From contig NC_087069.1 in assembly GCF_963678635.1 (NCBI RefSeq), positions 56,280,952-56,344,951 of the forward strand: a stretch of DNA of 64,000 bases, given 5' to 3'. Shown here one piece after another: positions 38,470 to 50,527 of this stretch (within the stretch, counting starts at the first letter, position 1; the number at the start of each line of letters is the position of its first letter). Source of the DNA: Symsagittifera roscoffensis. Lineage: Eukaryota > Xenacoelomorpha > Acoela > Convolutidae. Made by a program: the position numbers and the translations under genes. The notes beneath the pieces were generated by a model, which ran no database searches, was not told the DNA's origin, and saw only the letters and a list, made by a program, of their open reading frames with translations.

Positions 38470-40298
38470 TTAGGACTCAGTTTTGCTTTCAAAATCGGTT
38501 CCCTTGGTTTTCTGGTACTAATTTTCCTCCCAATCACTGTTTGTTCTTCTTCTGATGATGGAAAACTACCTGACGAAATCGACACCGCTCTTAATGGTGT
38601 ATACAGCTCTTCTGACTGCGGTATAACTGGCGTCCTTGCAGCACTTGTCCCTGCCTCCTCGACTGTGTTAATCGCATGGCGTAGTGGGCTGTCATAAAAT
38701 GTAGTCTGTCTCTTCGTTCTGCCTGCGCTTCTCGAAGAACTTGATATGTTCGACCTGGTCTCTTCCGTCTCCTGTGGTAGATTCGATGGTGCTGTTACTG
38801 TATCCTTTTGCTTAGTTCGAGTCTCCGTGGCCGGTGATATGTCTGGTTGAACTGGTTTATCTCCTTCAATACTCAGTTTCGTCCTGGTTGGCTCTGCTAC
38901 CTCCGGCTCCTCAGCTTGAATGTCTTTTGGTTGTTTCGTATTGGCTTGGTTGTATCTTTACTGGATTTTCTTTGGCAGGAACTATCTCGATTGATACTGG
39001 GTTCACTTTTACCGGCGACTCTGGTAATGCCCCCTGAACTTTCGGACGATATTGTGAGGTCCACTGTTCTCTTCTTTGGGGTCAATATAGCTGCCTGGGC
39101 TGGTTTCAAATTCTCTCTCCCTTCGGGTGTTCTTGAATTAGAACTTGCTGCTAAACTCGGTTGCTGCACTAGGATATGGAGGTTGCTCATCTGATGAATT
39201 GGACTCCGACGTTCCTACTGTCCTTGGTAGAATTCTCACCGGCTTCAAGATTGTCATCTGTGGTCCCTTTGCGTAGTTGTTGAAGTGCCGGCCTTCATTT
39301 TCGATGCTGAATCTAATTTCATTTTTTAGAAGACATGAATTTTGGTTTTATAGAAATAAGATTTTTCCTAATGGCCTTCCCCTTTTCTGTAATAATTGTA
39401 TTATCTGTGACCTTTACAGTATTATCCTTGAATACTTTGAATAATGGCTTTCCCGATTTCCTGAGCAATATCTTCCGATATACTACAACCTTGCTCGGAT
39501 TATGGAAAACATCATATTCAAGATTACTTGATGATGTGGGACGACTCATCTGCTTCTCTCCTTCTACTCTAAATCTCAGAGTGCCTTGATTTAAGTCGTT
39601 CCGCAATGTTGGAGCTAAAACAGAACTCCTGTCTGTGAAATTTTTGTCCTTTCTCCTTTATACACTGCTTTGGCTCGTGTCCTTGAATCCGATGTTTCTC
39701 TCATCTGCTCCGGCGTCAGCATATTACTTTCTAAATTCTCGCGATCTACTTTTTTCAAAAGTTTATCTCTTCACAGTGAGAAACAGGCGTTTGGCTTCCG
39801 ACCGAAGTGAAGTTCAAAAGGTGACTTTTTCAATAATGTGTGTTTGACGACTCAAATGTCTTCAGTAATCAGTTTAACCGCGAATTGAATATCCGTGAAA
39901 TTGGGGTCCGTTTGCATTGTTTCTCTTATTTGTTGGGATAAACCTTTCAATTAGACCACAACCGCGGTGGTCTCCTACGGGGTAAAATTTTTGTTTAATT
40001 CCTTTTTCCTTGCACAATTCTGACATAATTGTATTTTTAAAACCTGAGTTTCGGTCCGTACATATTGATTAAGGTGTACTATGATGTTGTGTACATCCCC
40101 TTAGAAACTTGATAAATTTGTATCCCCCGTTGTTTTTGTGGTTAGCGCAGACGGATATTTTGAATAACAATCGATCGCCACTAGGTTATAAAATTTTTTC
40201 TCCTTAATTGTCTAATAATGGGCCGGCAAAACCCGTTTGCAACTCCTCGCTTAAAGCGACTAATTCTGGTAGTGGGTTAGAGTTAAATGGTTTTGATG
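38470..40298 (-). pseudogene. Integrase core and C-terminal extension remnant
   Basis: Broken minus-strand frames. 38897-39190 and 39319-39606 correspond to the Ser/Lys-rich extension after integrase in the young element; the latter shares the 'LRKSGKPL' type motif with the young element's 'LRKSGQAL'. The integrase catalytic core is expected at about 39.7-40.3 kb but is too decayed to read through. Confidence 0.6.
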
Positions 40299-40967
40299 TT
40301 ATGATAATCTTACCGTACTCTGAGCATTGTGTACACGTTGACAGAGTTCGATAATTTCGCGGTGCATTCGTGGCCGCCAAATGTAGACTGCAGCATCTAT
40401 CATCGCTTCTTGTCCTGGATGTGTTCCATGTAGTCGATTGAGCACTGCTTTCCGTAAACAAAATGGAATCGCCACTCGATTGTCTATTATAACGCAGTCA
40501 TTGATGACTGCGGACTCTTGCCAGAACCTTGCGATGTAGTTCCACAACCGTTTAAATCCCTCGCTGTCTTTGGCCAGAATACATTTCCTCAGCGGTCCTA
40601 ATTTAGAGACTTCCGTCGTCAGCTCACCCAGCAAACCTGCATCAAGTAGATCCGACAGACCTGTTGTGAAAGACTTTTTGTCATCTGACACACTCTGTGT
40701 GCTCCTTGTGGCCATCCTGTTCACTTTGTTTACCCTTATGCTCACTCTTTCTGCCTTCGCGGGTCTTTTTAATCTGAAGTTTGCCAACATTTTGGCATAG
40801 TTCTGTCTCAGGCTCGTCACTGAGCTTTGTCTCAACTTCTTCCGCTTAATTTGCTGGCTCCCTCCGTCTGATCGGCGTCGTTTCGGCCTATTCCGATCTG
40901 CGTTCATTACGGTCTGCTTGTCCGCCTGGACATTTATCGAGGGCAAGTTAATTTCGCTATTAGACAT
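40299..40967 (-). pseudogene. Integrase ORF N-terminal remnant
   Basis: Begins at an ATG (40967, 'MSNSEINLP'), like the separate integrase ORF of the young element. A basic linker follows, then a 'LLGELTTEV' block, then the zinc domain 'NRLHGTHPGQEAM'. Of the zinc-domain cysteines, the pair expected at the end reads 'CQRVHNAQ', so one Cys is lost. The frame breaks at 40299. It supports a separate integrase ORF as an ancestral trait of this family. Confidence 0.75.
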
Positions 40968-41572
40968 CTGAAAATGTTTGTTGTTTAGTAATTTGACAGA
41001 GATTAGTTCCAAGATTAGAGGAATTAAGACAACATAATGTTGAGTTAAGGTCGGAGACAATGAAGTTTTGCAAGATTCTAAGTTAATACGAATACTGCCT
41101 TCTGATTGGCTGATTTTGTATACGACGCCCTCTTGGGGTTCAATGTCATATGGGCTGAAATTTCGTTTGGCGGATTTGCTCGATTCTTATTGGCTACTAC
41201 CCCATTTGTATTTCTTGCCGCCTCCGATTAAAATTACGCAAATCCCGCTCCTCGATTCTGATTGGTCAAAATGCCTCTGGAATTTATTTCCGTCCCCGAA
41301 TACAAATTTGCATGTTCTGCGGTTTAAATAGGATTGGGCCATGCTTCTGATACATGTAGCGACGCCCTCTATTGTTTTAAAACGAATAGTTTTAACATTT
41401 CCTGGACCAGCTAAAATAAAAAAATTCAATTCATCAAGTTTGTTTTAATTCTAACTAAGTTGGATTTATGATTAGGATTTAAGTCATAATAGGATTTGTC
41501 TGATATGTTTAGGCAATATTCTGTTCTGTAGTCTGGATAAATTTGATTTTACCCGAACCTGTTCTGGAGGTA

Positions 41573-43455
41573 TTAAGAAGCATTGTCGAAGTTTTGGATT
41601 GATTTGACCACAAATTGTTCATCATAATTCCATTGTGGTGGTGCTCGAAACTTTGGGTTTCTCGGCAAATAATCTGCTATGCCTATGTTTATTCCTGAAA
41701 TGTTTGAGATTGAGAATTCGAGAGCTAATAATCGATCCGTCCACCTAGTTTGGCGTGATTGATATCTACGGTTACCTCTGTTTTCTTTGAGATAAGTAAC
41801 TAGCGCTTTGTGATCAGTTAAAATATAGAAATGGTTCCCCAGTAAATACTTCATAAAGTACTCGCACGACCAAACCACTGCTAGTAGCTCCAGTTCATTA
41901 GTTGAGTACTTCTGTTCTGCTTAATTTAGGAACCTAGATGAAAAAACGATTGGGGCCCAAATTCCTAGTTCACATTCCTGTTCTAACGTGGCACCTAATC
42001 CTTTATGGCTTGCGTCACACTTTTTTCTCGATTTTTTCGTTGCATCGTTGTAAAACTTTTTTTGTTATGTCTTCAATTGATTTTAATATTTCCTTGATTG
42101 CAATATCCTGTACTTCTGTCCAGATAAATGATTGTGATAGATACTGACTTTGAGTGAAGGTCTCAAAGGTTCTGTTTTCGAATGCAAGTTTGGAATGAAT
42201 CTTGATAATTGATTTAGGACGCCCATAAATGATCTGAGTTGTTTCAGAGTTTTCGGCGGCGCTAAGTGCAAGACTGACTCTATTTTCGAGTGTTTAGGTC
42301 GGATTCCGTCTGAATCTATTTCAAAACCTAGCCAAGTTAAACTCTTCTTTGAAAATTCGCACTTGCTTCCCTTTAGCGCAAATCATTCATCATTAAATCT
42401 TTCTAGCACATTTTCTACTGTTTTGATATGATCTAGATTTGAACTTTTTGCAACAATCAAAATGTCGTCTAGAAAAAAGAATACATTTGATAATCTTTGT
42501 AGCGTGTTATCCATTGTCTTCTGAAACTCTTTGCGCATGTCTGTGAGTCCGTAAAATCCCGTTTTGAATCTGTAGGTGCCAGTGAAATCACCACAAACAA
42601 TACTGGAATTCCAATGTTTATTAACTGACTCGTCCAAAGCTAACTGGTTGAAGGCGGATTTCAGATCTAATGACGTGAACCAAACTTCGTTTGGATCTTT
42701 TGATGTAATAAATTGGGCAGCTGAATCTAGTGACTCCAGTAGACTCGGCATTTGGAATTTGTTTCTGAAAATCTGTGCGTTAATAGTTTTAGCGTCCATT
42801 ATTAATTTAACTAGCCCGTCCTTTTTCGCCGTAACTACTACTGGTGCTACAAACTGATCCGATGTACATTTGTCCAGTTTGCCCCTCTCTGATTAGCTTC
42901 TGGATTCTGCCCCGACCTTTAATTGAATATGAATTGGGAATCTGCGGCCCTTCTCTTGGATTGGTACTAACGGTGATTTAAAAGAGTAAAAACTTTATCA
43001 TTCTTAGACCTTCCGAGTCGGCTGAATACGTTGTTGTATTTTCCCATGAAATTGTTTTTCCAGAACTGCGATTCTTCAGTTTCGGCACTTTCCGCGGTTT
43101 TGATTTCTTTCACTTGAGAATATGTCGGTTTTACTTGCGTAGTTGTTATGCTTATCTTAGGTTGAATGTCCAGACCTAGTAAGCATTTTGTTCGGTTCTC
43201 TGAAATGAGGAATTGTGCGTTTTCAGCCACCCATCCGTTAGAGTGTTTATTTATAATCAGTGTGCCAAAAAGTTTAATTGCTTGGTGGTTGTAGTCGACG
43301 TACTTTGTCTTGATTGGATGCTTTTCTAATAATAGTACTCTTGTGAATTTGTCTTTTTTCTTTAGTAAATCCGCTGTTGGTTTTTTAATAAACGATTGCG
43401 GGCTTCCGGTGTCCACTGTGGCACTAAAAATTGATCCCGTTGTCCTGAGGATCAA
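41573..43455 (-). pseudogene. Protease-RT-RNase H remnant
   Basis: Protease 'ATVDTGSPQSF' at about 43410. RT at 42383-42799 with 'FTSLDLKSAFNQ' and 'FFFLDDILIVAKS', again an FLDD box. RNase H/connection at 41573-41878 with 'LTDHKALVTYL' followed in the same frame by 'GIADYLPRNP'. Frames are interrupted between these blocks. The single-frame RNase H-to-DYL junction contrasts with the split at 31772-31781 in the young element. Confidence 0.88.
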
Positions 43456-43550
43456 TCATAAGCATTTTTTTGGCCTGTCGCTGCATTTATGACTTCCAAA
43501 TTTTTGACAGATTCAGCCTGTTTGTTTTCTTCTTTTATTCTTACGACTGG

Positions 43551-44617
43551 TTATCCAGATTCGCTGTCCGAGTCTATGAGGTTGCAATCTTTTTCTTGGT
43601 CTGATTTACAGCAGTTCGCAAAATGACCCTTTTTTCCGTAACTGTTACAAATTTCCCACTTTGCTGCACATCTTTCCCTATGCTCTGGTGTGAATTTATT
43701 TCCAAAAAAGTAACACGGTTTCGCTGTAATCGTTGATTTTTTTTTACCGGTTTCTTCTGTTGTCTTGTAGAGCTCTATTAGTCCGATTTTGTACACTGTT
43801 ACCTGGTTGGATAGACAACGTATGCTCTTGTTAATCCTGAACGGATTCCCAGATGTGCTCAATGATGGGTTTTGTTTCTGTAGGGGTTAGCTGTGACATA
43901 GCCTTTTTCTTGTAATAATGGTGATTTAAGAGTTTCATCGATTTTTTCGCCTGGCCTGATACATAATTCCCGTTGGATGTCCACAAATCTCATTTTAGCT
44001 ATGAATATGTCTCTGATAACTTCTTTTTTGGCGTCTTCCGCTCATCCGCATTTTGCTACTTGTCCTGCTAATCTGAGGTAGAAATCTGCTAAACCTTCTT
44101 TTTCGCCTTGGTTTGCATTTTTTCAACGATGTAATTCTTATTTCGTTTGAATAGACGCTCACATGCGGTGTAAAATTCTCTGAAGTTTACATTATTGAGA
44201 CTGACGAGGCCGTTTTGTTTTAGGAATCTTTTCTTACCCTCGTTGCGTTGTTTTAAGAATAATCTAGACTTGATACGACTTTCCGCCTCGTGGTAATACA
44301 CTGATGGATTAATCTTCGGGTCCTTTTTTTTCTTTCGTCATTTGCCTCTTGTACCTTCCTGATGCATTATCTCTCGCTCGTCTTCACCTGACGGTGGTAA
44401 TTTTGGCTTCGGTGGCGGGTCATCGTGTACCGGTTGAGGTGGTGAAAGCAAATCGTTTGGATTACAGTTTTCGCGTAGAGAAAAAATGAGGAAAAATTGG
44501 CCTATCCAAAGAGGATGTGTAAATGGCCTAGTGGTTGCGAGGATGGTTTTGCCCAAAATGGTTGCACTCCAACCAGATCTGTTTGTTCGTCCTAATATTG
44601 GACTGTTGGCTGGGCCA
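43551..44617 (-). pseudogene. Gag remnant
   Basis: Starts at the LTR/PBS junction with ATGGCCCAGCC (44618-44609), as in the young element, but hits a stop within nine codons. Further blocks at 44338-44556, 44089-44301 and 43551-43862 match the young Gag in order. The knuckle region reads 'CNSYGKKGHFANCC', so its second Cys is replaced. Confidence 0.8.
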
Positions 44618-44923
44618 TGAGATATCCGTGATTTCTATTAGCTAAACTCTAACTAAAAATACTGTAACAAAGTAAAGTAAACTCATGAGGTGCTTAGATA
44701 CTGTAATATAAGACTTGCTTATGAGTTGATACGGATAAATACAAATTGGATCAACTTTAATTTTTCAACAGTAGATAAGCTAAGTGAACACACACATTAC
44801 TTAGCTTTAGCACCAAGAGTTTTGCCAGGTTGTTGAAGGTTAAGTTAATGATTAAATATCTAAGTCGCTATATCCTAGGCTGACCTTGAATAACAGAGTA
44901 CTGCAGTATCATGCAGTATCACA
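44618..44923 (-). repeat. 5' LTR of the decayed Gypsy element
   Basis: 306 bp, direct repeat of 38098-38397 with scattered substitutions and small indels. Followed by target duplication GAGTA. Confidence 0.92.
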
Positions 44924-45132
44924 GAGTACTCACATTTTTTCATAAAGTACTAGTAGGTGAGATTTCTACTGTGAGATTTCTAATTTTCCATAATTGAATA
45001 AAGATGAAGTTATTTTACAGCAAACTACTTTTTTTAAATTTTTGTGGTAAGTAAATGATGCAAGAGGTTGTTACCCTGTCGGCGAAAATCAGTTTATAGC
45101 CTAACAAGACTGCTGTACCTGTAGTAAGAAAA

Positions 45133-45155
45133 CGTGTGGTGTGGTGTGGTGTGGT
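45133..45155. repeat. GTGGT microsatellite at an exon donor
   Basis: About four GTGGT units on the plus strand, five bases beyond the splice donor of the exon at 45160-45362 (read on the minus strand as CCACA repeats). Confidence 0.8.
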
Positions 45156-45159
45156 GTAC

Positions 45160-45362
45160 CTGTAGTATGGCGAATATGGCCTCCTCAGCATACCACAGTT
45201 GGGAGAAGGAGTCCAACAGTTCAGAGGCAATCTTACTCTCCAGAATGAACTCCACCGCCTCTCTGCACAGTCCCACGTGAGTAGAAGACTTGAAGGGGGC
45301 CAGGTAGGGGGGCAGTTTAGCGGGTAGTCTGTCTCTCTCCCACTTGGGGTGTTTCCCAGGGC
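45160..45362 (-). CDS. GCNT-like glycosyltransferase, penultimate exon
   Basis: 203 bp. Acceptor GTGTGTAG|GC at 45362, donor CTACAG|GTACAC at 45160. It completes a Gly codon from the previous exon (phase 1) and ends in phase 0. It encodes 'THVGLCREAVEFILESKIAS', then 'WYAEEAIFAIL', the family's region preceding the C-terminal Cys block where an acidic pair (usually (P/A)(D/E)E) is conserved. GC-rich compared with the flanking introns. Confidence 0.85.
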
Positions 45363-45544
45363 CTACACACCATTCAACACGAACAATAATCAAAACAATG
45401 CAACAGAACTAATAAAACAGACAGAGTAATAATGGGTAGTAATTTTAAAGGAACAAATTTGCTGTTTTTACAGGTGTTAACTATAAGCAGCGAAATCCTT
45501 AACCTGGTCGGCGTTCTAGACTCAAGACCAGACTCTGTGAGTCT
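45363..45544. other. Intron sequence
   Basis: Part of the 2.8-kb intron between the exons at 45160-45362 and 48212-48470. No gene seen. Confidence 0.6.
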
Positions 45545-45750
45545 CGCCCATTGGGATTCAGACCAGACTGCAGAGTCGCGCCGAAAGTTTGAACCTCGGA
45601 AATCTGAAATGCGTCGCGCCATGGGTCGCAAAAGTCTGGAAATCCATTTTCCAGATTTTCGCGTCATCATGTCCTGTCTTTCGAGACTCAAATGCTCGGT
45701 GCGACGCTGCAGTCTGGTCTAAATTGGGATGCAGCGCGACCCATTTAAGT
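45545..45750. repeat. Imperfect palindrome of about 205 bp in an intron
   Basis: Two arms of roughly 100 bp are inverted repeats. AGACCAGACTGCAG appears at about 45558 and its complement at about 45710, with CATTGGGATT-type sequence outside and GTCTGGAAAT-type sequence at the centre. Composition is more GC-rich than its surroundings. Probably a foldback or MITE-like insertion. The arms make mirror-image ORFs on both strands. Confidence 0.75.
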
Positions 45751-46365
45751 TTTGTAACTTTTGAGTGCGAACCATAATAATAATAATAAAAAACTGTTTT
45801 CATATCAGAGATTGATCAATAGACATAATTAATTCCGATATGCAATTGAGTATTTCAATTTACATATTTCTGATATGAACGGATATCAAAGGACCCGATA
45901 GGCCTAGTCAAACGATGCCTTAATTAAGCAATACAGTTTTTAAGAAGTACAAAAAATTCTACTGTAAAACTGTAAACTACTATCAGTTGTCCAAGCCCTA
46001 CAACCCCCCTCTTTTAGCAAAAAAGATCTATCATTTCTTTAATATTTGTCATGTATAAATCGCAAGAATCATGGAAAACAAACTTTATTTGACTAAAACT
46101 AAGATTGCTGACTGTATCAGCAATATCTTCAAAATAATTTCTAAAAAAAAAGAATAGTCTTCTTATTCTTACACCTATCGTTTTTGGACTTTTACCAGTG
46201 AAATTATTCGTTGGTTTGATTTTTAAAGTCGTTTATGCTTCAATATTTCAATCTTCAAGTCCAAAAAAAAGTTTTTTTAGGAATTCAGTTATTAAATGTT
46301 TGATATCTCTGTTTTCTTTAGAAAAATCTCAGAATTTGGTTTTGTTTCATTTCAAACTTAGCTGT
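45751..46365. other. Intron sequence
   Basis: AT-rich intron of the GCNT-like gene. No gene seen. Confidence 0.5.
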
Positions 46366-46380
46366 GATGTTTTATTAGCT

Positions 46381-46884
46381 GAAGACGAAGAGCTAATAAT
46401 GAAATCACGATTAGCCTCCATCTATCAGACTGCCCGAGGAATTCGAAACGGTTTACTCGAGCACTGACGATCGCATAGAACAGCCCGAGGCAGTTGGGCA
46501 TAAAACAGATCATTAAAAAACTGAAAGACGAGAAAGAATAAGAAGAAAAATGCAATGGAGTTTTTAACAAAATGTTTTCTTTTTCAAAACAGGTGATCTG
46601 GAGTGCCTCACTAATTAGTACATCAAATATGTTTAGCTGCCTTATACGGCTAGTGAGGCACTCCAGATCGCCTGTTTTGAAAAAGAAAACATTTTGTTAA
46701 AAACTCCATTGCATTTTTCTTCTTATTCTTTCTCGTCTTTCAGTTTTTTAATGATCTGTTTTATGCCCAACTGCCTCGGGCTGTTCTATGCGATCGTCAG
46801 TGCTCGAGTAAACCGTTTTCGAATTCCTCGGGCAGTCTGATAGATGGAGGCTAATCGTGATTTCATTATTAGCTCTTCGTCTTC
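46381..46884. repeat. 504-bp near-perfect hairpin with 15-bp flanking repeats
   Basis: Arms 46381-46613 and 46651-46884 (about 233 bp each) are nearly perfect inverted repeats around a 37-base spacer. A 15-bp sequence, GATGTTTTATTAGCT, lies immediately left of the hairpin (46366-46380) and again six bases right of it (46891-46905), resembling an insertion duplication. A related GTTTTATTAGCTGTTCC unit recurs to about 46970. No coding capacity. Confidence 0.9.
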
Positions 46885-47099
46885 TGGAATGATGTTTTAT
46901 TAGCTGTTCCGTACACAATAACCCCATATTAATCGTTTTTTGTTTTATTAGCTGTTCCATACAGAATAAGCCCATAATTGGCTGAATTTGACTGAAATAA
47001 AATTATTTAGTTGTGCTGTCCTAGCATGTCACATAATCGGTAGAGCAACCCAGAAAATTGTTCATTTTTGACAAAAAAGTCAATATGAAAATTGATATC

Positions 47100-48010
47100 T
47101 CATTTTGAGTCCAAGTCATTGCCCAAACAATTAGTATAGAAGCTATTTTTAACATCATCAGTTCCTATTTTTAATTTGTCTAATCCTATGATTTTTTTCC
47201 TATTAAAATTTTTGTTTATTGATTTGTCTAGGTTCAGCGTTAGCTTATTGCCGTTCAACCAGTTTCCTATTTTTGATAAATCCTCATTGTAGTGGTGTAA
47301 TTTTTGTTCTTTTTGCTTCACTGCTGTATCATCAGCGTATAAATATGGGCTCGCTGAGTTTGTAATTGTTGGTTAATGATTTATGATTCAAATAAACATT
47401 AGTGACCCGAGGACTGATCCTGTGGAACTCCACAGTGAAAAGTTTTCAATTTGGACCTTTTGGAGCCTATTTTGACTACTTGTGATCTGTTTGTCAAATA
47501 TGATTTCAACAATGCCTGTATGGGACCTCGTAGTCTGCAGTTCTCAGCTTTCTGTAGAAGCATATCATGTGAAACAGTATCACACGATTTTTTTGATATC
47601 TATGAAAGTTACAAATGTTACATTAGTGTTCACTTTCAATAATTTCGAATGTCTTCCATGAAGTCTACCAAAGAATTTTCTGTTGAAAATTTAGATCTGA
47701 ACCCAAATTGGTTTTTAGTCAAAACACCATGTTTGTCGAAGAAATCAATGATGCGTTTATGGAGTAACTTTTCCAAATTTTTGCTAAAAACCGGTAGAAG
47801 AGATATTGGCCTATAGTTATCTGGATCTTTTTAGTTCCACTTTTTAAGACAGCCTGGAAAAACATTGTTTTCTAAACATTTGTTTATTATTTTGTCAAAG
47901 TTTAATAATGCTATTTCAATCTTTATTATGACAAAAGTAATCAACTCAAAAAAATCACAACTGTATTTGAATGAAAATTTTGGAAAGTCGAGGAGATATC
48001 TTTTTCGCTT
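47100..48010 (-). pseudogene. Non-LTR (LINE) reverse transcriptase remnant
   Basis: Minus-strand fragments in shifted frames give the ordered motifs of a CR1/Jockey-like RT. First is a 'NYRPISLLP' block near 47815, then an 'NQFGFRS' block near 47700 and 'SCDTVSHD' near 47580. Then comes 'STGSVLGSL' near 47415, the catalytic 'YLYADDTAV' near 47330, and 'LSKIGNWLNGNKLTLNLDKS' near 47250. Stops and frameshifts show it is dead. It lies in an intron of the GCNT-like gene, in the same orientation. Confidence 0.85.
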
Positions 48011-48211
48011 GTTTTCATGATGCTGCAGATATGATTTTAGAAGCAATTTTCTGTTCGACTACCTGGTTGCCCGAGAACAAGCTTGGATCAAAAAGCAGAG
48101 AAAATGAGAACATAGTTTTGAGTTGGCTGTTACTACCAGAGCTATAAGTGATGGCAAGTGGCGGATGTGGGGATGTATTATTAATTGGGGTGTGTGTTAA
48201 TTGGGACTGAC

Positions 48212-48470
48212 CGTCCACTAAATTGACTCCGTGTATTTTATCCAGCAGAGTGGCCAGTTCCATGTTAGTCACCAGGGGGAACTCCTCCCCCGTCAGGTTG
48301 ATGAAGTAGTCCCACATCTCCCCCCTCTTCCTCCCCCTCCCCCGTCTCAGCAGCTCCCCCATGCACGCCAGCTCTGCCTGGACCAGACTGAATCTGGCCC
48401 ACTGCACGTCCACTGGATTGGGGGCTAAGAAGACTGAGTCGTGGGGGAAACAGCTGGCCAGTCGCTCCAT
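48212..48470 (-). CDS. GCNT-like glycosyltransferase, central catalytic exon
   Basis: 259 bp, acceptor TTGTTAG|ATG at 48470 (phase 0), donor GACG|GTCAGT at 48212 (phase 1). It encodes 'RLASCFPHDSVFLAP', then 'WARFSLVQAELACMGELL' and 'WDYFINLTGEEFPLVTNMEL'. These correspond to the conserved donor/acceptor-site core of core-2/I-branching enzymes, where YFINLxGxDFPxxTNxE is typical. Such enzymes add beta-1,6-GlcNAc branches to O-glycans or polylactosamine in the Golgi. The internal ATG at the exon start is a coincidence of the splice site, not a translation start. Confidence 0.9.
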
Positions 48471-49336
48471 CTAACAACACACAACCCATTACATCAGATA
48501 AATGGGGGGGGGCTACTTGTTGCTTAAAAGGATACACAATGTTTGTGCCACAGTTTCTCTCTACTCTCATTGCCCACCATTGTTTTCTTGCATATCATCG
48601 CAATGAGTGAATATCCTGATGCATTTTGCATTTTCACAACATGTTTTGAAGCCGCGATGATACACTACCGCACCGGAGTTCCATGGATAATAAACGATTA
48701 TAGTGGAAAATTGTTGTCTAGAATGAATGTTGTCATTATAATTGATTATTTTTGTAAAAACACAATCCATATAATCCAATTAAAACCCATTAAAATTGAT
48801 TATAACGGATTATAATCTTTCGATTTTTTGCAATATCATTTGCAAAATTTCCAACATTTGCGCGTTACTCGCAATCTCAACCTACTTAAATTAATCCCCC
48901 ACCCCTCCCTCAGTTGCCTCCCATACGCATTTGCCCCCTCTTCTCCCTCACACCCGCATTTAAACATGGCTCCTACTTTTATCCCTACGCCCATTCCCAT
49001 GTTTACTAAAGTTTATCCCCAACCCCAACTCCATTTTGAGAATCAAAAATTTCACAAACTTGAAAAATTTTCGCAAAAAAAAAGAAAAAAATTTGAAATT
49101 TTTCAAACTTTTTGTACTTTTTTTGTTTTTTTTTATCTTGTTTCTTCAAAAACTGTTTTCCACTTTGCCTTTTTTACCATGACTGTCGATAAAACGCCTA
49201 TGTTGTTTTTATCACACCACGCAGAAAAACGACACTAATTTGGAAGAAAAAGTTTGCGTGTTTCTTTGGACTGTGGTCGGTACTTTCTGTGCTACTTTTC
49301 AGTGAGCGGCTAGCCTTGTTTGTACTTGTGGCTGAC

Positions 49337-49483
49337 CTGTCGCTTGAAAGTGGGCGTGGCCTTGGAGTCGACGTGGATGCAGTGGAAGTTGTGTTGCCTG
49401 TAGATTGACATGAGCAGCTGCTCCACCTGGTCCACATTCTTGTACACTAGAATCCCATAAGCCACTCGCCACCTCCTCTCCAC
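49337..49483 (-). CDS. GCNT-like glycosyltransferase, upstream catalytic exon
   Basis: 147 bp (49 codons), acceptor TGTGTAG|GTGGAG at 49483, donor CGACAG|GTCAGC at 49337 (phase 0, matching the next exon). It encodes 'RRWRVAYGILVYKNVDQVEQ', then 'YRQHNFHCIHVDSKA'. This is the family's first catalytic block, in which the I-hydrophobic-V-H(K/R) strand is followed by the (Y/F)C-I-H-V-D nucleotide-sugar motif. About 100 N-terminal residues, including the membrane anchor usual for Golgi enzymes, must lie on exons further upstream. I could not find them before the Polinton. Confidence 0.88.
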
Positions 49484-50527
49484 CTACACACAAGACAAAA
49501 CAAAACAATGCAACACACAATATCTCAACTATCAGACAAAATTGTGTTTTAGCCACTTTTTGGAATTTTTTCAGTGTCATGATGGATGTCTTTGCTTCCC
49601 GGATTGACAAAAAATGGTAAAAATATATGTTTGAAAATTGCAAAATAAGCATTTTTTTCATATATGAAATTGTATAATGAACTTTTTTTCCATACTATGA
49701 AAATGTATGATAAGCATTTTTGCCATAAATGAATATTCAAAAAACTTTTGTTTCGAAATTTCGTGTTTTAACCGAAACACTAACCAAAGATTTTTTGTCA
49801 TGAGAAAACCCAGAGAGTAACTGGCAGTTACCACGCAGATAAACTGCATTTGGTGGTTTCAGCCATAAAAGTTAATTTTAACATTTTAACATAGACATAT
49901 ATACCAAAAAGTAATTTTTTGAATATGGCTAGATAATTTTTAGCTTGAAAATTATGATGGTTAAGAAAAAAGCCTGTTTATTTACAAATTTATTTTTATT
50001 TTTGCAAATGAAACAAAAGATAATAATCGTGTTTACAAAAAAAAAAACATTTTCATGTGATTTTTGGGTTTTTGGGTGAGAAACTCATCCTGGACTACGT
50101 TATAAACACATAAATGTCAAATTTTGCGTGCAAGTTTTTTTTCGTAAAATTTATAGTTAAGCACAAAAGCAAATTCGCAGCCAAAAAAAGGATTAAAAAA
50201 TTTTTACCTCAAATTTTTACTTTTTGTTTCTGAAAAAAAGGCATACATATCATACAATTTTCGTACTTGAAAACTTTATGATAAGCATTTTTCTGACCGA
50301 CATTTAAATTATGTTTTTGATTGTCAAAATGCCCTCTATCATAGATATACTTATGTAAATCTACTTAAAATTACCCAGACACGTTTTTTGGTGATTTTCG
50401 AAAAAAAAAATTTTCTATGACAAAATGACTATTTTATTATTTTCATACATGCGTTATTTTCATACATAGATTATTACATTTTTAAATCAATTTTTTAATG
50501 ACCAGGAAGCTTCAGTAGTATAGCTAA

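Larger units (their letters stand above)
38098..44923 (-). mobile_element. Decayed Ty3/Gypsy element in a GCNT-like intron
   Basis: LTRs of 300 bp (38098-38397) and 306 bp (44618-44923) are about 90% identical, with TG...CA ends. A perfect 5-bp target duplication GAGTA flanks it (38093-38097, 44924-44928). Minus-strand coding fragments align in order with the 28.4-35.6 kb element (Gag, zinc knuckle, PR, RT, RNase H, integrase, C-terminal extension), but LTR sequences differ. Many stops and frameshifts. It lies wholly between the last two exons of the GCNT-like gene, in the same orientation. Confidence 0.92.

Noticed and set aside
45432-45803. ORFs on both strands with nearly identical peptides
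   Set aside because: Mirror-image products of the palindrome at 45545-45750, not genes.
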